Shown here: one piece after another, positions 1 to 13,586 of the stretch | Numbering within the stretch: position 1 is the first letter of the stretch | How the letters are laid out: the number at the start of each line of letters is the position of its first letter | Assembly (NCBI GenBank): GCA_014526335.1 | Contig: JACTAT010000032.1 | Span: 7,504,468 to 7,568,467 of the forward strand | Length of the DNA: 64,000 nt | Source of the DNA: Chrysaora quinquecirrha | Lineage: Eukaryota; Cnidaria; Scyphozoa; Semaeostomeae; Pelagiidae | Direction: 5' to 3' | Notes under the pieces: generated by a model | The model's input: the letters and a program-made list of their open reading frames with translations, nothing else | What the model was told of the DNA's origin: nothing | The model's database searches: none | Translations under genes and position numbers: made by a program

Positions 1-760
1 TTTCTTGAGTTGCCTGAGTCCTATGGAAAGCGCTCAGTAGTATGAAAGAGAAAGACTGTCGTTCAGTAATGTAGAGAACTATCGTGAGAAAAGTAGAGGA
101 TGCAAATTGCGTAGCGCGCCATTATTTTTAGTATAGAGAGCCGTCATGGGTAATTTGGAGATCTGGAGGGTTTTCGTGAGTTTTCTGAGTAATATGGTGA
201 GCGCCCAGTAGTGTGAAGGACTGTCTTTCAGTAATGTAGAGAACTATCGTGAGAAAAGTAGAGGATGAAAATTGCGTCACGCGCCATCATTATTAGTATA
301 GAGAGCTATCATGGGTCATTTGGAGATCTGGAAGGTTTTCGTGAGTTTTCTGAGTAGTATGAAGAGCGCCCAGTAGTATGAAGGAGAAGGATTGTCTTTC
401 AGTAATGTAGAGAACTATCGTGAGAAAAGTAGAGGATGCAAATTGCGTAGCGCCCCATTATTTTTAGTATAGAGAGCTGTCATGGGTAATTTGGAGATCT
501 GGCGGTTTTCTCTTAGTAGTATGAAGAGCGCCCAGTAGTATGAAGGAGAAGGACTGTCTTTGGGTAATGTGGAGGGCTATTGTGAGTAACGTTGAGGATG
601 CAAATTGCGTAGCGGACTATTATTATAAGCATAGAGAACTATCATGGGTAATGTGGAGGTTTGGGTGGTTTTCGTGAATTTTCGTGAAGTATGAAGGGTG
701 GGCAATATTGTGAAGGAGTTGGACTGTCTTTCAGTAATGTAGAAGGCTATCGTGAGGATT
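1..760. repeat. Tandem repeat, period about 162-171 bp, ~4.4 copies, cut by the window edge
   Basis: Landmark GACTGTC recurs at 54, 219, 390 (GATTGTC), 552 and 722. Between the landmarks the same order returns: GTAATGTAGAGAACTATCGT, GATGCAAATTGCGTAGCG, TGGGTAATTTGGAGATCTGG. Units differ by scattered substitutions and small indels. No coding potential. Confidence 0.85.
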
Positions 761-1145
761 CAGATTTCTTGGCTAAAAACGGACATTAGAGTCAGTCCAA
801 TAAGTCACAGATAATTTGTAGACTTTTTTGCTGATAGCAGCAAACTACACCTGCAGAAGTTATGGTTATTTTTTTTTAAACTCTGGGAATTTTCTCATTT
901 TTCTGCGTGAATGATGTGCGTGGGTGTAGTGTGGTTTTATCAACGGGTGGTCTTGCAACATGTTCACTAATTTTCTGTCTTAAAATGTCTTTTAGTTCTT
1001 CTTAAGATTGCAATGAATAGTTGAAACATCTTTGAACATACACTGTACTCTGTGTTTCGTACGCTAATAATCTTGCAGAATTCAATGAGATGACCAATAA
1101 AACCAGTTGAAGTTTCAAAATGAGAGAACGTAATTTTCCATCAAT

Positions 1146-1285
1146 GTCGAAAAACCAAAAAGACCTTTTCAAAGAGGTCTGGGTTGGCGTGACATTTTTC
1201 TGGAAGATGGCTGACATTTCTAGTAAGAGGACATCCCGAGTAAGGGAATCCTCTCCGCAGGCAACAACCGGGCAACGATTTCCGC
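1146..1285 (+). mobile_element. Fragment of inverted-repeat element family D
   Basis: Starts AGACCTTTTCAAAGAGG and continues with GACATTTTTCTGGAAGATGG and GGAATCCTCTCCGC. This is the same left end as the full element at 45,428-45,910. The right half is absent, so it is a truncated non-autonomous copy. Confidence 0.7.
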
Positions 1286-1347
1286 TGTAATTTTTTGCAA
1301 AGCCTGGGTTATGAAGTAAATTTTTCTCAAATTTTATCATGTTTAAG

Positions 1348-1525
1348 GGTGATTTGTTGTTTAGAAGTGCAAGGAGATTTCGCCCTTAAATTTTAGAAGA
1401 GCAGGGCAGTAAGAAATGCAAGGAGAAATGCTGCTTATATTTTAAGGAAATTTTGCTCTAAAATTTTACCCTTGAATTATTTTTACCGGTGATTTGTTGT
1501 TTAGACGTGCAAGGAAGTTTTTGTA
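1348..1525 (+). repeat. Degenerate direct repeats around GGTGATTTGTTGTTTAGA
   Basis: GGTGATTTGTTGTTTAGA followed by GTGCAAGGA appears at 1350 and about 1489, with a weaker unit between them. Non-coding. Confidence 0.55.
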
Positions 1526-2810
1526 CCTTCAAAGATGTTTTTGCTTTTCGTTGCAATCTATTTGACCGCTCACAAACAAGTGCATTTGGCTGAAATTCAC
1601 ATGTGAATTGACAGCTGAAAATGTGTGGGCTGTATTGTTAGACTCAGTTCTTTAAAGTTCTCCTGCTAGAGATAGATAGAGCTCCAATAATCACTGTATA
1701 ATCCAAAAATCTTTACATACACAATTACATCGATTCTCAAGAGGTTGATTTCAAGTTAGAGTGATCGAAATTGATTGGGAGGGAACTTCTTGATACGGTG
1801 TCCGCCCCTGAGTTTTAGCCGCCTTGTTTTGATGCTGACATATCCATAAGTTTACTGAATTTCGAGCTGAATTTCGTACCTTGATGATCGTAGTTCAAAG
1901 CGGTTTTGAACCTGTAATACCCTCTTTTCAAAGAGAATTTGCTCTTGCAAGACTTACCCTTATTAGGTTAACATCTCTGTTTGTGAATTTTAGTCATGAG
2001 CAAAACTTGCGTTTTCGCTTTTGGAGTGACGCTCTTCTGTTGAGAGCACGTGAGAGCACAACAGCTTATGCCATTCGGAATCTATCTTAGACCAACAAAA
2101 AGATAGATTGAACGGAGTACAGAATTTAAGTCCGCGTGTGTTGTGAAAAGATATGTTCGACTTCTCTATTCACAATTTGATTGGCTCTCCAAACAATAAA
2201 AATTTTAAGTGGCGTCACAGTTTCTTCAAGATTTCACACGAAAAAAAGGCCGAAAACATGCAGAAAAGCCAAAAAATGATGCTACATGCGATATTGTATC
2301 TTGCCTTACAGTTATCAATGAAATTCTTTCCATTTCCTTTCTAAGAACATGTGCTTTCGGAATCTACATCTTGTTTTGATGCCTAGGCCAAAATTGCCAG
2401 TATTTTGGCAGATTTTGTGGCCGGTATCAGGGCCCAAATCGATTTGACGGTTGAGATTCGAGGAAACTCGATTTGGGGCCTGGGGACGAGGCTGACATTG
2501 TTTGTGTCAAACGTTTGAGATTTGCTTGTCAAATAAGATTTAGTTTGGTCTCGTCGCCAAACATTGCTCGTTAAAATGTGACCCTTTATTGTTTCATACC
2601 GTGCATATATTCGTGATACATTGCCTCTTTAGAAGCGTATGAACAACAATTATAACTATTTCTAGATACTGAATTGTTCTAAACAGATTTCTAAACTGAT
2701 TCTAAACTGAGTTAAAATCTTTACTGATTTTTCTAAAGATTCCATTATCAATTCGTATACATTTGAGCAACCTGCTGTCCCATTTGTTCAGTAAATTGTA
2801 AACCAACGGA
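1526..2810. other. Intergenic, no gene seen
   Basis: AT-rich sequence with two short ORFs (69 and 63 aa) that have no recognisable domain. The stretch 2,440-2,590 resembles the dispersed 'caaatctcaaatgttt' repeat family seen at 62 kb (GTTTGAGATTTGCTTGTCAA). Confidence 0.4.
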
Positions 2811-3086
2811 AATAATTATAATTATAGTTACAGTTATGGTTATAGTTATTATTATAATTATAGTTATAGTTATAGTTACAGTTATAGTTATAGTTATAAT
2901 TATAATTATAATTATAGTTACAGTTATAGTTATAGTTAGAATTATAATTATAGTTATGGTTATAGTTATAGTTATAGTTATGATTATAGTTACAGTTATA
3001 GTTATAGTTATAATTATAATTATAGTTATGGTTATAGTTATAATTATAATTATAGTTATGGTTATAGTTGTAGTTGTGGTTATAGT
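2811..3086. repeat. (GTTATA)n hexanucleotide repeat
   Basis: About 45 hexamers, mainly TTATAG with TTATAA, TTACAG and TTATGG variants. Because the period is a multiple of three it leaves both strands open and gives meaningless Ile/Val/Thr ORFs. Confidence 0.95.
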
Positions 3087-4102
3087 ACTTAATGGGAAGG
3101 TCATTATACTTTTTATATATGTAGTTGCAAAAGGCGTGGCAATCTAAGAGCCTTTATCAGTCAAATTTGATTTTTGTTAAATCATGTTGTTGAGGTAGAA
3201 AACAGAGCATATGTTTTACGTGAATGAGAAAACCAACTTGATTCATACCTACACCAATAGTGAAACTGGATTTTTCTTCGTTGTCCTTGTAAGTCTTTAG
3301 AAACTCCCTTTTTCATTCGATATACTCTTGCAGAATCTTGACTTGATTTGTTTATCAAAAACTTTGCTGTCGTCTAAATCGACCTACGGCCATACATACA
3401 GCAAATGTGCGTACTTCAGATGTTACTTTGCATTTCAATAAGACGTCTTGGGAACACGTGAAACATGCACATGTCTTCAAACGGATCTCTTAATGCTAAT
3501 TTCTCATAAAGCTTTTCTGTTTTATTAATTGACGATCGCTTTCATTTTACTAGCTACTTTATTGTTATTTTTTCTGAGCTTCATGGACCAACTGAGTATT
3601 TGTGTGTACTCTTAAAAGATCCTGTTTAATATTTCATGATCTCAATCTTCATTTCTCGTTTGATAACACTGCTTTTCTTTCCATCAGTCAAGCTATATCC
3701 TTCAATAAAACGGTTTTTGTCGTACTAATTTTCTGAAATTAAGTGTAAGCAAACATTGCTACCTCCTTTGTCGACTCTTTGGTTGTTTGTTTTAATAACA
3801 GCTGAGAGCTAACTGGTTTTAGTGTTTCTAGTAGAAACGTCACTTTTCTATGAACAATTCGGTCCTGCCCTTGGCTGTGGGCTGTGGGCTAATTTCCTGG
3901 GTCCACGGTTGAAGGCAGAAGATAGCCCTTGGCAGAAGATAGTCCTCTGGGGCGTTGTTACCTGAATTATTAGCTCTAGCAGCCACAAACTCCAACGCTT
4001 CATTAATGACAATTATTGCAGACTTCACTTTCTTATTCAAAATCAGGTCCGGATCAGCATCAGCTGTATATCAGAACCCTGATCCTCGTAAACAAATATA
4101 GA
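3087..4102. other. Intergenic, no gene seen
   Basis: AT-rich with no conserved coding stretch. The short minus-strand ORF at 3,840-4,040 is unremarkable. Confidence 0.4.

Positions 4103-4171
<69 letters not shown>
4103..4171. repeat. (TTGC)n microsatellite
   Basis: About 17 perfect TTGC units. The complementary (GCAA)n repeat occurs at 58,875-59,025. Confidence 0.95.
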
Positions 4172-4205
4172 AATTCCTAAACTGTTTCTAGCAATGGGGG
4201 AGAGA

Positions 4206-4473
4206 TCTTTGGACATACTAAAAAGCTTTTTTCGTCTAACAATCCTCAGAGTCTAAACGTCAGAAACAGACCAAGACAATTTTCTAAGGCGGAATTCATA
4301 ACCAGATTCGGATCGCAATGCACAATGCCAATTCGGCTTCACTTTCTGCTTTGTGCATTTAGATATGCATCTTGGTATAAATTCCATCTTTATAGTCAGC
4401 TGTTTAGGTCTGTCTCTGACGTTTATGCTCTGAGGAGTGTCAGCCAAAGAAAGCTTTTAAGTATGTCCAAAGA
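4206..4473. mobile_element. 268-bp MITE-like element, family C
   Basis: Terminal inverted repeats of about 65 bp. The left end reads TCTTTGGACATACTAAAAAG ... CTCAGAGTCTAAACGTCAGA; the reverse complement of the right end reads TCTTTGGACATACTTAAAAG ... CTCAGAGCATAAACGTCAGA. No transposase. A fragment lies at 16,265-16,355. Confidence 0.85.
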
Positions 4474-5035
4474 CTGTTTTTACAACTGAAAGACAAGTCA
4501 TGCGTTGCAGAATTAAAAGAGGAATGGGAAAGGGGGTTGAGAGACGGTTTAAAAGAGGATGGGCTCTAATAAGGGGAATCTGGTAGTTTTCTCAGTAGAT
4601 CCACTTTTTTGAGATTTCTATCGTTGATTTGAGATTATGGATAGCTTTGAAAGCATAAATAATTATTTACAGTGTGTCTTATTCTTTACAGTGAATGACA
4701 ATCGAGTGTTGATATTCAGAAGCTACAGAGCACCTGCAGATTAATGTATGTTTTGCAAATAAATCTTTTTGAATAATTTCTTTAAACCAAATGTCGAAGT
4801 AGAAAGAAGCTAACATCTGATCAGGCACGTCAGGATCATTTCTATGGTCAGGATGAACTACTGTTATTACTAGAATGATTGATTACCTTGTCTGACTGAT
4901 TTAATGATTACTCATCTTTATGGCAGATTGATTAATGAATTGCTTGATTGGCTGTAATGGCTGATTATTTGATTAGTCAGTTAAATAGTTGATTTAATAT
5001 TTGGTTACTCGATTTAACTGACGAAATTTGTTGAT

Positions 5036-5240
5036 CGATGATTGATTGATTTATTGATTGACTTATTGATTGATTGACTGATTGATTGATTGTTTGACCA
5101 ATTGATTGATTCAAGCAATAAGTGATTTAATTGAGTGATTCATTGATTTATTGATTGTTGAATGATTGATGGATTGATTGGTACATTGATTTGTTGATTG
5201 ATTGACTGATTGACTGATTGATTGATGGTTCAATGGATTG
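5036..5240. repeat. (TGAT)n-rich tetranucleotide tract
   Basis: Imperfect GATT/TGAT repeats broken by TGAC and TTAT units; looser copies extend upstream from about 4,870. A similar tract is inside CADPS at 54,255-54,660. Confidence 0.85.
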
Positions 5241-7924
5241 ATGTAAATGCTTATTAACTGTCTGTTAGACTGACTAATTTGTTGATTGTCCTGATGATTT
5301 AATATGATTAAGTTTTCTGCTTCCTGATTTATTTAATTGATCGATCAATTAAATTCTAGATTGTTTACTTAATGTATGTAAATGTTTTCTTTTGATTTGT
5401 AGCATTCATAAAAAATTCACATGCTGGGTGTTAACTTTAAAACTGTAACTGATAGCAGGTCATTTGGTTTCTTTGCAGTTGACAAATACAGTGAACGAAA
5501 GAACATTCTAAATGGTTTCTTAAAGATTAACTCAGCAAAGAACATTTCATGAGCCTATTCAAACAAACAAGCGTAAAGCCAACAGGTAAATTGCTTTTAT
5601 GCATTTTCTTAGTTTTTAACACACCTATAATTCTTATTCAAATGTAGCACGATGAACAAGTGGCTGAAGCTGTCCAGCTTGTTTTCTTGCTAAGATGGTA
5701 ACATCTGGAAATTTTTTGCTTCTTTTGGTTCTTCTTCGTGCAATTCTACGCATACATTATAATTTCCGTGGAAAAGACTCTAATCTCAAGACTCAAATAT
5801 ATCCGCTCTAAGAATGGCTTTTTAATGCAGTTTCAGTGAAAACGGTACGAGTTTCTTCTCTTCTTCTGGAGACGAAACATCCTTTTTTCTTTCCTCTGAT
5901 TTATAACATCAAAATATCCTTTTCCCTGGTTTTTGTTATATTTTGATATTTTGAGATGAATTTTTCGGGTGGCAGGATTAGGGTTTTAATAGGGAATTAT
6001 AATAGGGAATGAGACGATATAGATTCGGGGACCTGTCCTGCTCTTTTCATTATCTTACAATATCTCGAGGCGTTATGGACTGTAATTCCTTTTAGACTGT
6101 AGCTGGTCAGTGTTCAGTTTTAGTCCAAAGAAGCTGCTTTCGATTCTCGCTTCTTTCGATTTCCACTTCGGATAAATTAAGCCTCGAAGTTCCTAAATTA
6201 ATGGTTTCTGAACTTTTCATGATTCAAGCCTGAATTCCTAAAAGAAATGCTTATAAAAGACATGTATTTTGCCTTTATCTGACGTTTCAAAGTCTAAAAA
6301 GCTCTTAAAAGAAAAATACCTATTTAACGAAGCTTTTCAACTTGCTTCCGCTCATTTTAGCCGTTTTAAAATTTTGTGCATCCAGGAAGCTTTTAAGAAG
6401 ATTTTTTGCTTTTTATTCATGACCTAGATAAAAGTACAAAACTCTAGCTTTCAACTGTGGCTGAGTATGTCACTTTGAAAGCATGATAATGTTATAAGAT
6501 TTTGTTATGCAAATTTCAGATAAGAAATTAGACCATCATCAGAAAAACTGATAAACACAGAAATTTTGCTACCTTTTAAACTCTTTTTTCTTCTCCTTCT
6601 GTCAACTTGCAGCTGTTTCTTCCATTTAAAAAGGCCGAAACACTTAGCTGCTAATCAATCAGCATATTTTTCAGAATTTTTGCAGATCTGCCAGCTGTGA
6701 AACAAAGAAAACGGCAAAATTAGACCATCTTCACACGATCGTGGATCTATTTTGCATCCCATTTGTTAAGAAAACACCATTTTTTCGTGCTGTGGAAAAT
6801 TAATTGAAGCGGAGTCACTGCAAAGGAGCCCAATGCACTGAAATTGAACAGAGAGCTTTTAAACATACCCGATTCATTTCATATCTGACCGACATAGCCA
6901 GTCTCATTCCCCCTCTCCCCAATCCGATATAAAGGGCCACTTTTGACGCGATATGGATTAGTTGAATGAAGCCCAGCCTTACAAACAGTGATGGAACGTT
7001 CTTTCTGGACTGTTTACCCTGTGTCTGAACACAAGACCCCAAAAATCCTTTAGGAAGCCCCATCCACGATCCAAGATTTAGTCTATGTTCTGCCCGGTGA
7101 CAAAATTTATTCCATTCACAGATGTTACAAAGTCGTTTTTGTTAACTAACGAAAGAGACGGCCTAGTTGTTGACCGTCTGCCTCCCACTTTTAGAGGTTG
7201 CAGGCATTATTCCCGGCCTGGTCAGACCTAAACGTTTTCAGGAATTTTAACATGTAGACTACTAGATGACTGCCCTGGTACCATCCGAGGCGGATAGATT
7301 TTTCTCGCCATCGTTGAAACGACCACTAGTGATTTTTTACTTCTCTTTATCTCCTTCCCAGCTTCCTCACTCTTTCCTGCCAAGCGGCGGTAATACCAGG
7401 TGACTAGCCTCTTACTGAAACCCTCTCTGCATGGCAGTTGTATAGAACCATAGCAATGGAGATGGGCACTTTACTTGGCGTTGGACTTCAATTTTGACTT
7501 ATTTTCAAGTAGGTACGTGATGCTACGTTGGGACTGGCGGCACCGCAAGGCGTCGATAGCCTTCATGATGGCCTTCATGATGCTGCAGTTGTTATCAGAA
7601 ACAATTGAATCTTTTTTCTGACACGCTTCTAAATCTTCTTAAAAATTTCTCAACCTACCTCAATACTTAACGGATTTCGTGGATCTCTGAGTTAATAACT
7701 AAAATCTTTACATGACATCATTGCTTATCATAATTCCTTTCATGAAAGTCTCTTGTGACTCGATGTCTATATTTCTTGATTTCCAGACTTTTTGATTTGC
7801 TATCCAGCTTTTTCTTTTGTTCTACTGAATGATATTTTCTCCTTGGAAATCCAGTAAAGTCAGCTGGTTACTTTAGGGCAGCTTTTGTTGCCTCGGAACA
7901 GCTCGTCTGCATCTGCTTTAGCTT
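5241..7924. other. Intergenic, no gene seen
   Basis: AT-rich. The only notable ORF is 82 aa on the minus strand (6,815-7,063), with no recognisable family. No splice-consistent conserved exon was found. Confidence 0.4.
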
Positions 7925-8590
7925 GCTATTGTGCTTCATATATTCAGTCAATATGGCCTTCTTCGCTTTATTATGTTCCTTGTTTTTCTCTTTTGTTTTT
8001 CTTCTATTTTCTACCAGTTTTCTGAAGCCAAACACATCCAGTTTCCTTTAGTAAAACTCTAGATCTTTCAGTCATCTAACTGTTTTAGCAAGAAACCTCA
8101 TTTTCTACTCTCTTCCCAACTTTCAAAATCTCTCACGATATTGCTCAACACATTGATAAGCAAAGAATGTTCTTCTTCCCTTCAGTGTTTCCTCGATTGT
8201 CTTCCCTCTTCCAGCTGTTTTCTCAAGCCCAACGCATCTAGTTTTTTGTAGACAAGCTTTCGATCTTTCAGCTAACTGTTTTTAGTGAGAAACCTGTAAT
8301 TTCAGCTCTTTCCTAGCTCTGACAATCTTTTAAGAACACGTTAAACAAGTTCTCAAGCAGACATTGTATTCTTTGTTGCATTATGTTCCATTGTTTTCTA
8401 CTTTCTTCAAGCAGTTTTCTCAATCAAGGAGTGTCCAGTTTTTTGTAGAAAAGCTGTAAATCTTTCAGCATAGTTGTCTTCTACAAGACACCTCTAGTTT
8501 CAGCTCTAACACTCACAGCAGCTTAAGAACATCAAGTTCAATGAATTGCTCTTTAAACCATTGGCAGGTTCTTTCAATTTCAGATAAATG
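7925..8590 (+). repeat. Degenerate tandem repeat, period about 197 bp, 3 units
   Basis: CAGTTTTCTGAAGCC near 8,016, CTGTTTTCTCAAGCC near 8,213 and CAGTTTTCTCAATCA near 8,411 head three units. Each continues with a version of CATCCAGTTT...GATCTTTCAG...AACCTC and a pyrimidine-rich half. The units are strongly diverged. Confidence 0.7.
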
Positions 8591-11500
8591 TTTTCATAAA
8601 CATCTGATTAAGATTTTCTGTCTTATCAATATGCCTTGTTACTGCTTTGCTGTTTTGAGCGTATTTTGTTATTGAAATACGCGTATTTTTATTGCTTTGC
8701 AGAACATCCAGACATCAGAAACTTGCGAATGAAAACTTCCTTTTGAAAGCATCGAGTTTACTTGTACTCAGCAAATTAAAACGAATTTTTAATTTGCAAA
8801 GGAAAGCTGTTTCACAGCAGTAGGGGCCTTTTGGCTGATGAAAAACTATTTGTCGTTTATGAAAGGTAAGATCTCTCTCGTTAGCGAATGCTTCTTCTTT
8901 GCAGATACCATAATTACTTTGCAAGTACAAGCAATTTATCATCTACAAAGAAGACTGTTTCTTCTCTACTAAAAATTAAGAGTTTATGAGTTCATTAAGA
9001 GTTCAGAGTTCCTAGCAGCTTATGTTTGCAAAACTGAAACAGTAATCTTCAGAGCATTGGCAGTTATCTTTAGAGCAAAAACCATTGATTCTGACTTCCA
9101 AACTCCCTGGATTTTCGTAGACTTTAGCTTTCTTTCTTTTTAAATGTGTTCTTTAAGTCTCTACCAAATTTGTCGTAATCCTGAAACAATGACACTCTAA
9201 TTTGCCGTCAGCTTATCAAAGCAGTAACACTGACATCCAACCTCTATGAATTTTCAAAAACCTCATAGATTACTTTCTGTAGATTGTTTTCTTTCAGTCT
9301 CTACAAAATCGTTCTAGCTCAAGAATCAGCGAAATTGGTGTGTCTTCACAAACTATCTTCTTTTATCTTTTAATTGTCTGACTCTCATCTTTCGAAAAAA
9401 CCAGCACTACTTATTTATCGATATTCCTCTGTTATTATTATCAAAAATACGCTGCATGAAAATTAGGCATACTCACTTAGCTTTAGCATCGGCAATCGAT
9501 GTACTACCTTTGAATATATCAATACCCAAACTTTTCGTGCCCTTTTATCTCTGGATGTCATATCAAGCTTATAATGAAGAACGCTGCGAATACACACAAG
9601 CACCTAATTAATAGCTGTTTGTTTTATAAACTCGTAAATTTGACTTCATTTTTGGAGCTGGATTTCACTGTTTATAGAATTATTGATCAGTTTAATTATT
9701 TATAATTAAAAATGATCACGAAAGAGTGAAGTGTATGATCTATTTGTTTCAAGCGCTGGATTGAGTTCTTGGAGCTTTCAAAGATTTTATTAGCAGATGG
9801 TTCACCGTTGATTGTCAACGTTCTATTTTTATAGTTCACTTGTTGTTATTGAACAATAAGAAAACCAATTAGCTTGTTTGTTGTTCAGCGTTTTCTCATA
9901 CTAAACCATAAATTTAATGCTTTTATCGTTCATATTCTAGCAGAAAAATCATCAAACTGCCAGAATTCGTGGACTGTCTAATGCTAAAAGTGTAGGAGTT
10001 AATTGTGACAAGCTAAGGAGCAAGGTTACTGGAAATGAAGCTTGTAGTACCTCATGAAGTTTGGAATACATGAAGACTTTAAGGCATGATTATTCGGAAA
10101 AAATGAAAACCAATTCCTCATAAAAAGGTAAATTTTCTATACTTTATATTTACAATTTTCTATTTTCTATATCACCATGTATAAACTGGTCTGCTGTTTA
10201 AATGAGAGACACGTAAATTCATCAAAATTGAATCTATTTTAAACAAAAATGTAAACAAACTGTCGGGCGTAAACGGTCATTTTCAAAGACTGGTGCGAAT
10301 TAGAAAGAGAAGCGTCGCCATTTTACTGAGACACACCATACCTTGTGAAACTTGCTTGTGCAAGACTTCTAGTTTCAGCAAACATTTTCCACTATGAAAC
10401 ATGCCAGAACTGAGCTAACTGATAGGCCCATGCATATTTCGTTAAATAAAATGAGGTCATTGAAACAAACTAACTAAACATACTAAAAATATAAAAATCA
10501 AACAAAATAAAATCAACAGTCTACTTTGTCAGTTCATCAGCTAGTAGGCTCGTACTTATTGAAAACACGAGGACTCGTTAGACACGGAAAAGTACCAATC
10601 TAACGCACAAGGGCACGTAACAATCCGCAGGAATTTAGGGATGAACGAGGGCACAATGACACGTATCTGCTGAGGGAACATAAAGGCTTGGCTAAAATAG
10701 GAGACTTGTCACGCACGAGTTTGTTGTCCCCTCGGTGTCTCCCAGTTTAATCGTCCAGGAAACTTTGTAGCGCGCGACAAAATTTGTAGCAAGAGATATG
10801 CAAAAGTTTCTGGGAGACAACAGAAACATTTCTTGTCTCTGTGACATGTAGCTCGCTTGTCATTCGCATGTTTAGCCACCCTGAGAGACACGCCGAATAC
10901 AGGGTCGCGCGCGACATGTCTCCTAGTTAAGCGGACGCGAAAGCTTGTACTGAAGACACGATGCACCACAATTGATTGACAAGCAAATCTCAAATGTTAG
11001 ACCAAGAATGTTTGACCGTTTGCCCAGGGCCTAAGTCGGTTTAAAAAACAACGGTGTTTGGGAGGCCGCAAAGGAGGTCGCGTTTTCTTACATACACATG
11101 GCCTAGGCCTGTTCTAACCATTTCTCATTAACCATCTCCATCCATCTCCAAAGTGATTCACCAAATGCATGTTACATAAATTTGTGTTTTTAGTTACTGA
11201 TTTTTATGGTATTAATTCATCTATAACTAATCGTTTTCAACTAAACCCCAATTACTTCGGTTAGAAAAACCGCAATTTAAGCTAACAAGCTGAAGGAAGC
11301 CTAGCTTTTTCTTGGAGTCACTTTAAAATCCATGCTCTCATGCGGTCCTTCGATGTCAATTAATTCAAGGAAAGCCACGTTATTTTTAATTTGTATACTC
11401 TGTTTTATCGCTTTTAGTTTTTATTATTTATATAATCTCATACTCGAAGAAAACAAGTGGTTTTTTGATGAAAATATCAATTTTTGAGCAAGATTTGAGG

Positions 11501-13400
11501 TCGAGATAAGAAATTAATTTTCTCTCTTCTATGTGTCAAAATTAATTATTTTGCAAGACAGATTTCGTACAGTTATACTGAAAACTTAATTCTTGACAAG
11601 TTCAGTTATTCTGTTGACAAAATATGTCTAGACGAGATAAGAAATTAAATTTCAGGATAAATTTTAGGCCAAAAATAATATTATTTTATGTACAGTTTAT
11701 TCAGCAAAATTATGCTGTGTTTGCGTCACGGTAATAGGGTGTGAATATCACGTGATTTAAGAATTGACCAATCAAATCCATCGTCATTGCAATTCGCGAA
11801 AATTAATGTCATTCAAAGACAAACTTCTGTTTCCTTCATGGCGAAAGAATTTCATACTTTTGCTTTTACAATCAACACAACAGCCATAATTAATCCTCAG
11901 GCTGAAATTATTAGTACTTTACATTTAAAACTTAAGAAACTGGACCAATTTAGTTTTGTGAAATTAACTCTATGTTGCTAAAAAGTCCTACTAGGAAAGT
12001 TTCTCTACCAATTTCGGATTTTCGTTGTCAATTTATTTTCTGGCAAAGAATTATTGTAATTATTTACAGAAAGTTGTCTGTCCTCCGTCCAGGGTATCTT
12101 TATCTCTTGAAATAACTTGAAATAAGACTGAATTAATTATTTACACAGTTGTGATAACTTCATAAATTTCACGCAAGAGATTATTTTTCAACATTCTTAT
12201 TTATCTTCAGTTTGTTCGTGGTGATTGCGCAAGCTGGAAGGCCTGAAAATGCTGCTTGTTTGGGGTTTTGGGACTAACAGGACATCAACAATATTTTGGA
12301 AGTATGTTTATGATAATATTGAAAAATAAATTCTAATAATTATAATGCTATTTGTTTGGTATTAGAAACCTTATTAGTTTGTTATTATTTTGGTATTGTA
12401 CCCTAATATTTCCCCACCTCGTTAGGTACCCAAGTCATTGCCTGAATACGGTCAATGACTCGAAAAATGCCCCCACCCTTTTTTGGGGGTTTATCAAAAG
12501 AAGGCATTCAAAATAGTGGCATTTATAACATAGTTCATGTTTTGGAGAGGGCGTCTATTTAATAGGGGGACTTTTAATCGGATTAATACTGTAATTATCG
12601 TACCCACTATTGATACATCTGCCTCCGTAGATAGCAAATATCTGCAAATTCTCGCAGCCCAGAATAGTGATCGTGTCTAACTAAACGTCAAAACAGCTTA
12701 AAAAAGATCAGGAAAAACGTGAATCTCTTTGCTTTCGTATTTGTATTTTTGAGCTTTTGATCCAAGTCGATTATTGAGGTGAAACGAGTTTTCTAATAAT
12801 GGAAAATATTAATATTTGTGTTGATTCAAGTTGCTTAATCTTAGGGTCTGCTTGATTTGGATAAGTTTTGAACAAGCGCTTGTTTTAGGCCTTTAAAGCT
12901 TGCCCTAAAAGGCAAAAGGGGGATTTAGTAGCCCATAGACTGTAATAAAGAATCTGACACAATAGTTTGTGAAGTATAATGTGAGGGATAAGTCCTGATG
13001 CAACGAGCAGTCTCCAGGTAACAGTGAAAGGCAGGGGTAGAACAAGAGAGGGGTCTGGATTATTTTCGATAAATCAATCTCCTTAGGGTAGTCAAAAATG
13101 ATTCAATTCAATTCAACTACCCTTGCATCAGAACGATTTGATTGGTTGCTTCAGTCTCGTCTTTTGTATTCAACCCAAGTCCAAGTAAGAAATCAAAACA
13201 GACAAAAGAAAAAATTGGCTTTAGAGAACACGCCCTGAAATCCTTTTTTGGAAAAGGCATTTAATTATGAGAAGTAGTAATGTTATGACTCCGCGTAGTC
13301 TAAGAAATTTAATTAGCTGACTATGGTTGATCTGGGCGTCTCCTGGACAGATATCTTTAAGCTGCTAAGCGTGGCTCTTGAATTAGAGAAACTAATATGC
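8591..13400. other. Intergenic, no gene seen
   Basis: AT-rich. Contains a weak ~145-bp duplication at 9,085-9,330 and a dispersed-repeat copy at 10,709-11,035. No conserved coding exon was recognised. Confidence 0.4.
10709..11035. repeat. Dispersed repeat copy related to 61,240-61,480
   Basis: Shares GACATGT, CATGTTTAGCCACCCTGAGA and AGTTTAGCC-like blocks with the 61.3-kb copy in the opposite orientation. It ends in the 'caaatctcaaatgtt ... gtttgcccagggcct' motif found at 59.2 and 62.4 kb. Confidence 0.5.
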
Positions 13401-13579
13401 TTTTTGAGCCACTATAAATCATTGCTAGATATAAGATTGACTACATTTCTTGGCTAGTATTTGCAAAATCTTTCCACGATAGTTAGAGGTAACACGTCAG
13501 GACTGCCTAGTTCCATTTTCGCTCCACATTGCTATTGGCTATTTGGCGTTTTGTATTGGATTTCTTTTTTTTTTCTCAG

Positions 13580-13586
13580 GAAGAGT
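13580..13586 (+). other. Possible 5' UTR splice acceptor ahead of the receptor start codon
   Basis: A run of T followed by TTTTCTCAG ends at 13579, seven bases before the chosen ATG. It looks like a 3' splice site, so a 5' UTR intron and an upstream non-coding exon are possible. The upstream in-frame ATG at 13461 would put 42 extra residues before an otherwise normal signal peptide. Confidence 0.35.

Noticed and set aside
1002..1340. 112-aa minus-strand ORF
   Set aside because: Covers a family D transposon fragment; no conserved domain.
13461..13586. Upstream in-frame ATG extending the receptor by 42 residues
   Set aside because: The extension disrupts a clean signal peptide and crosses a probable splice acceptor (TTTTCTCAG at 13,571-13,579).
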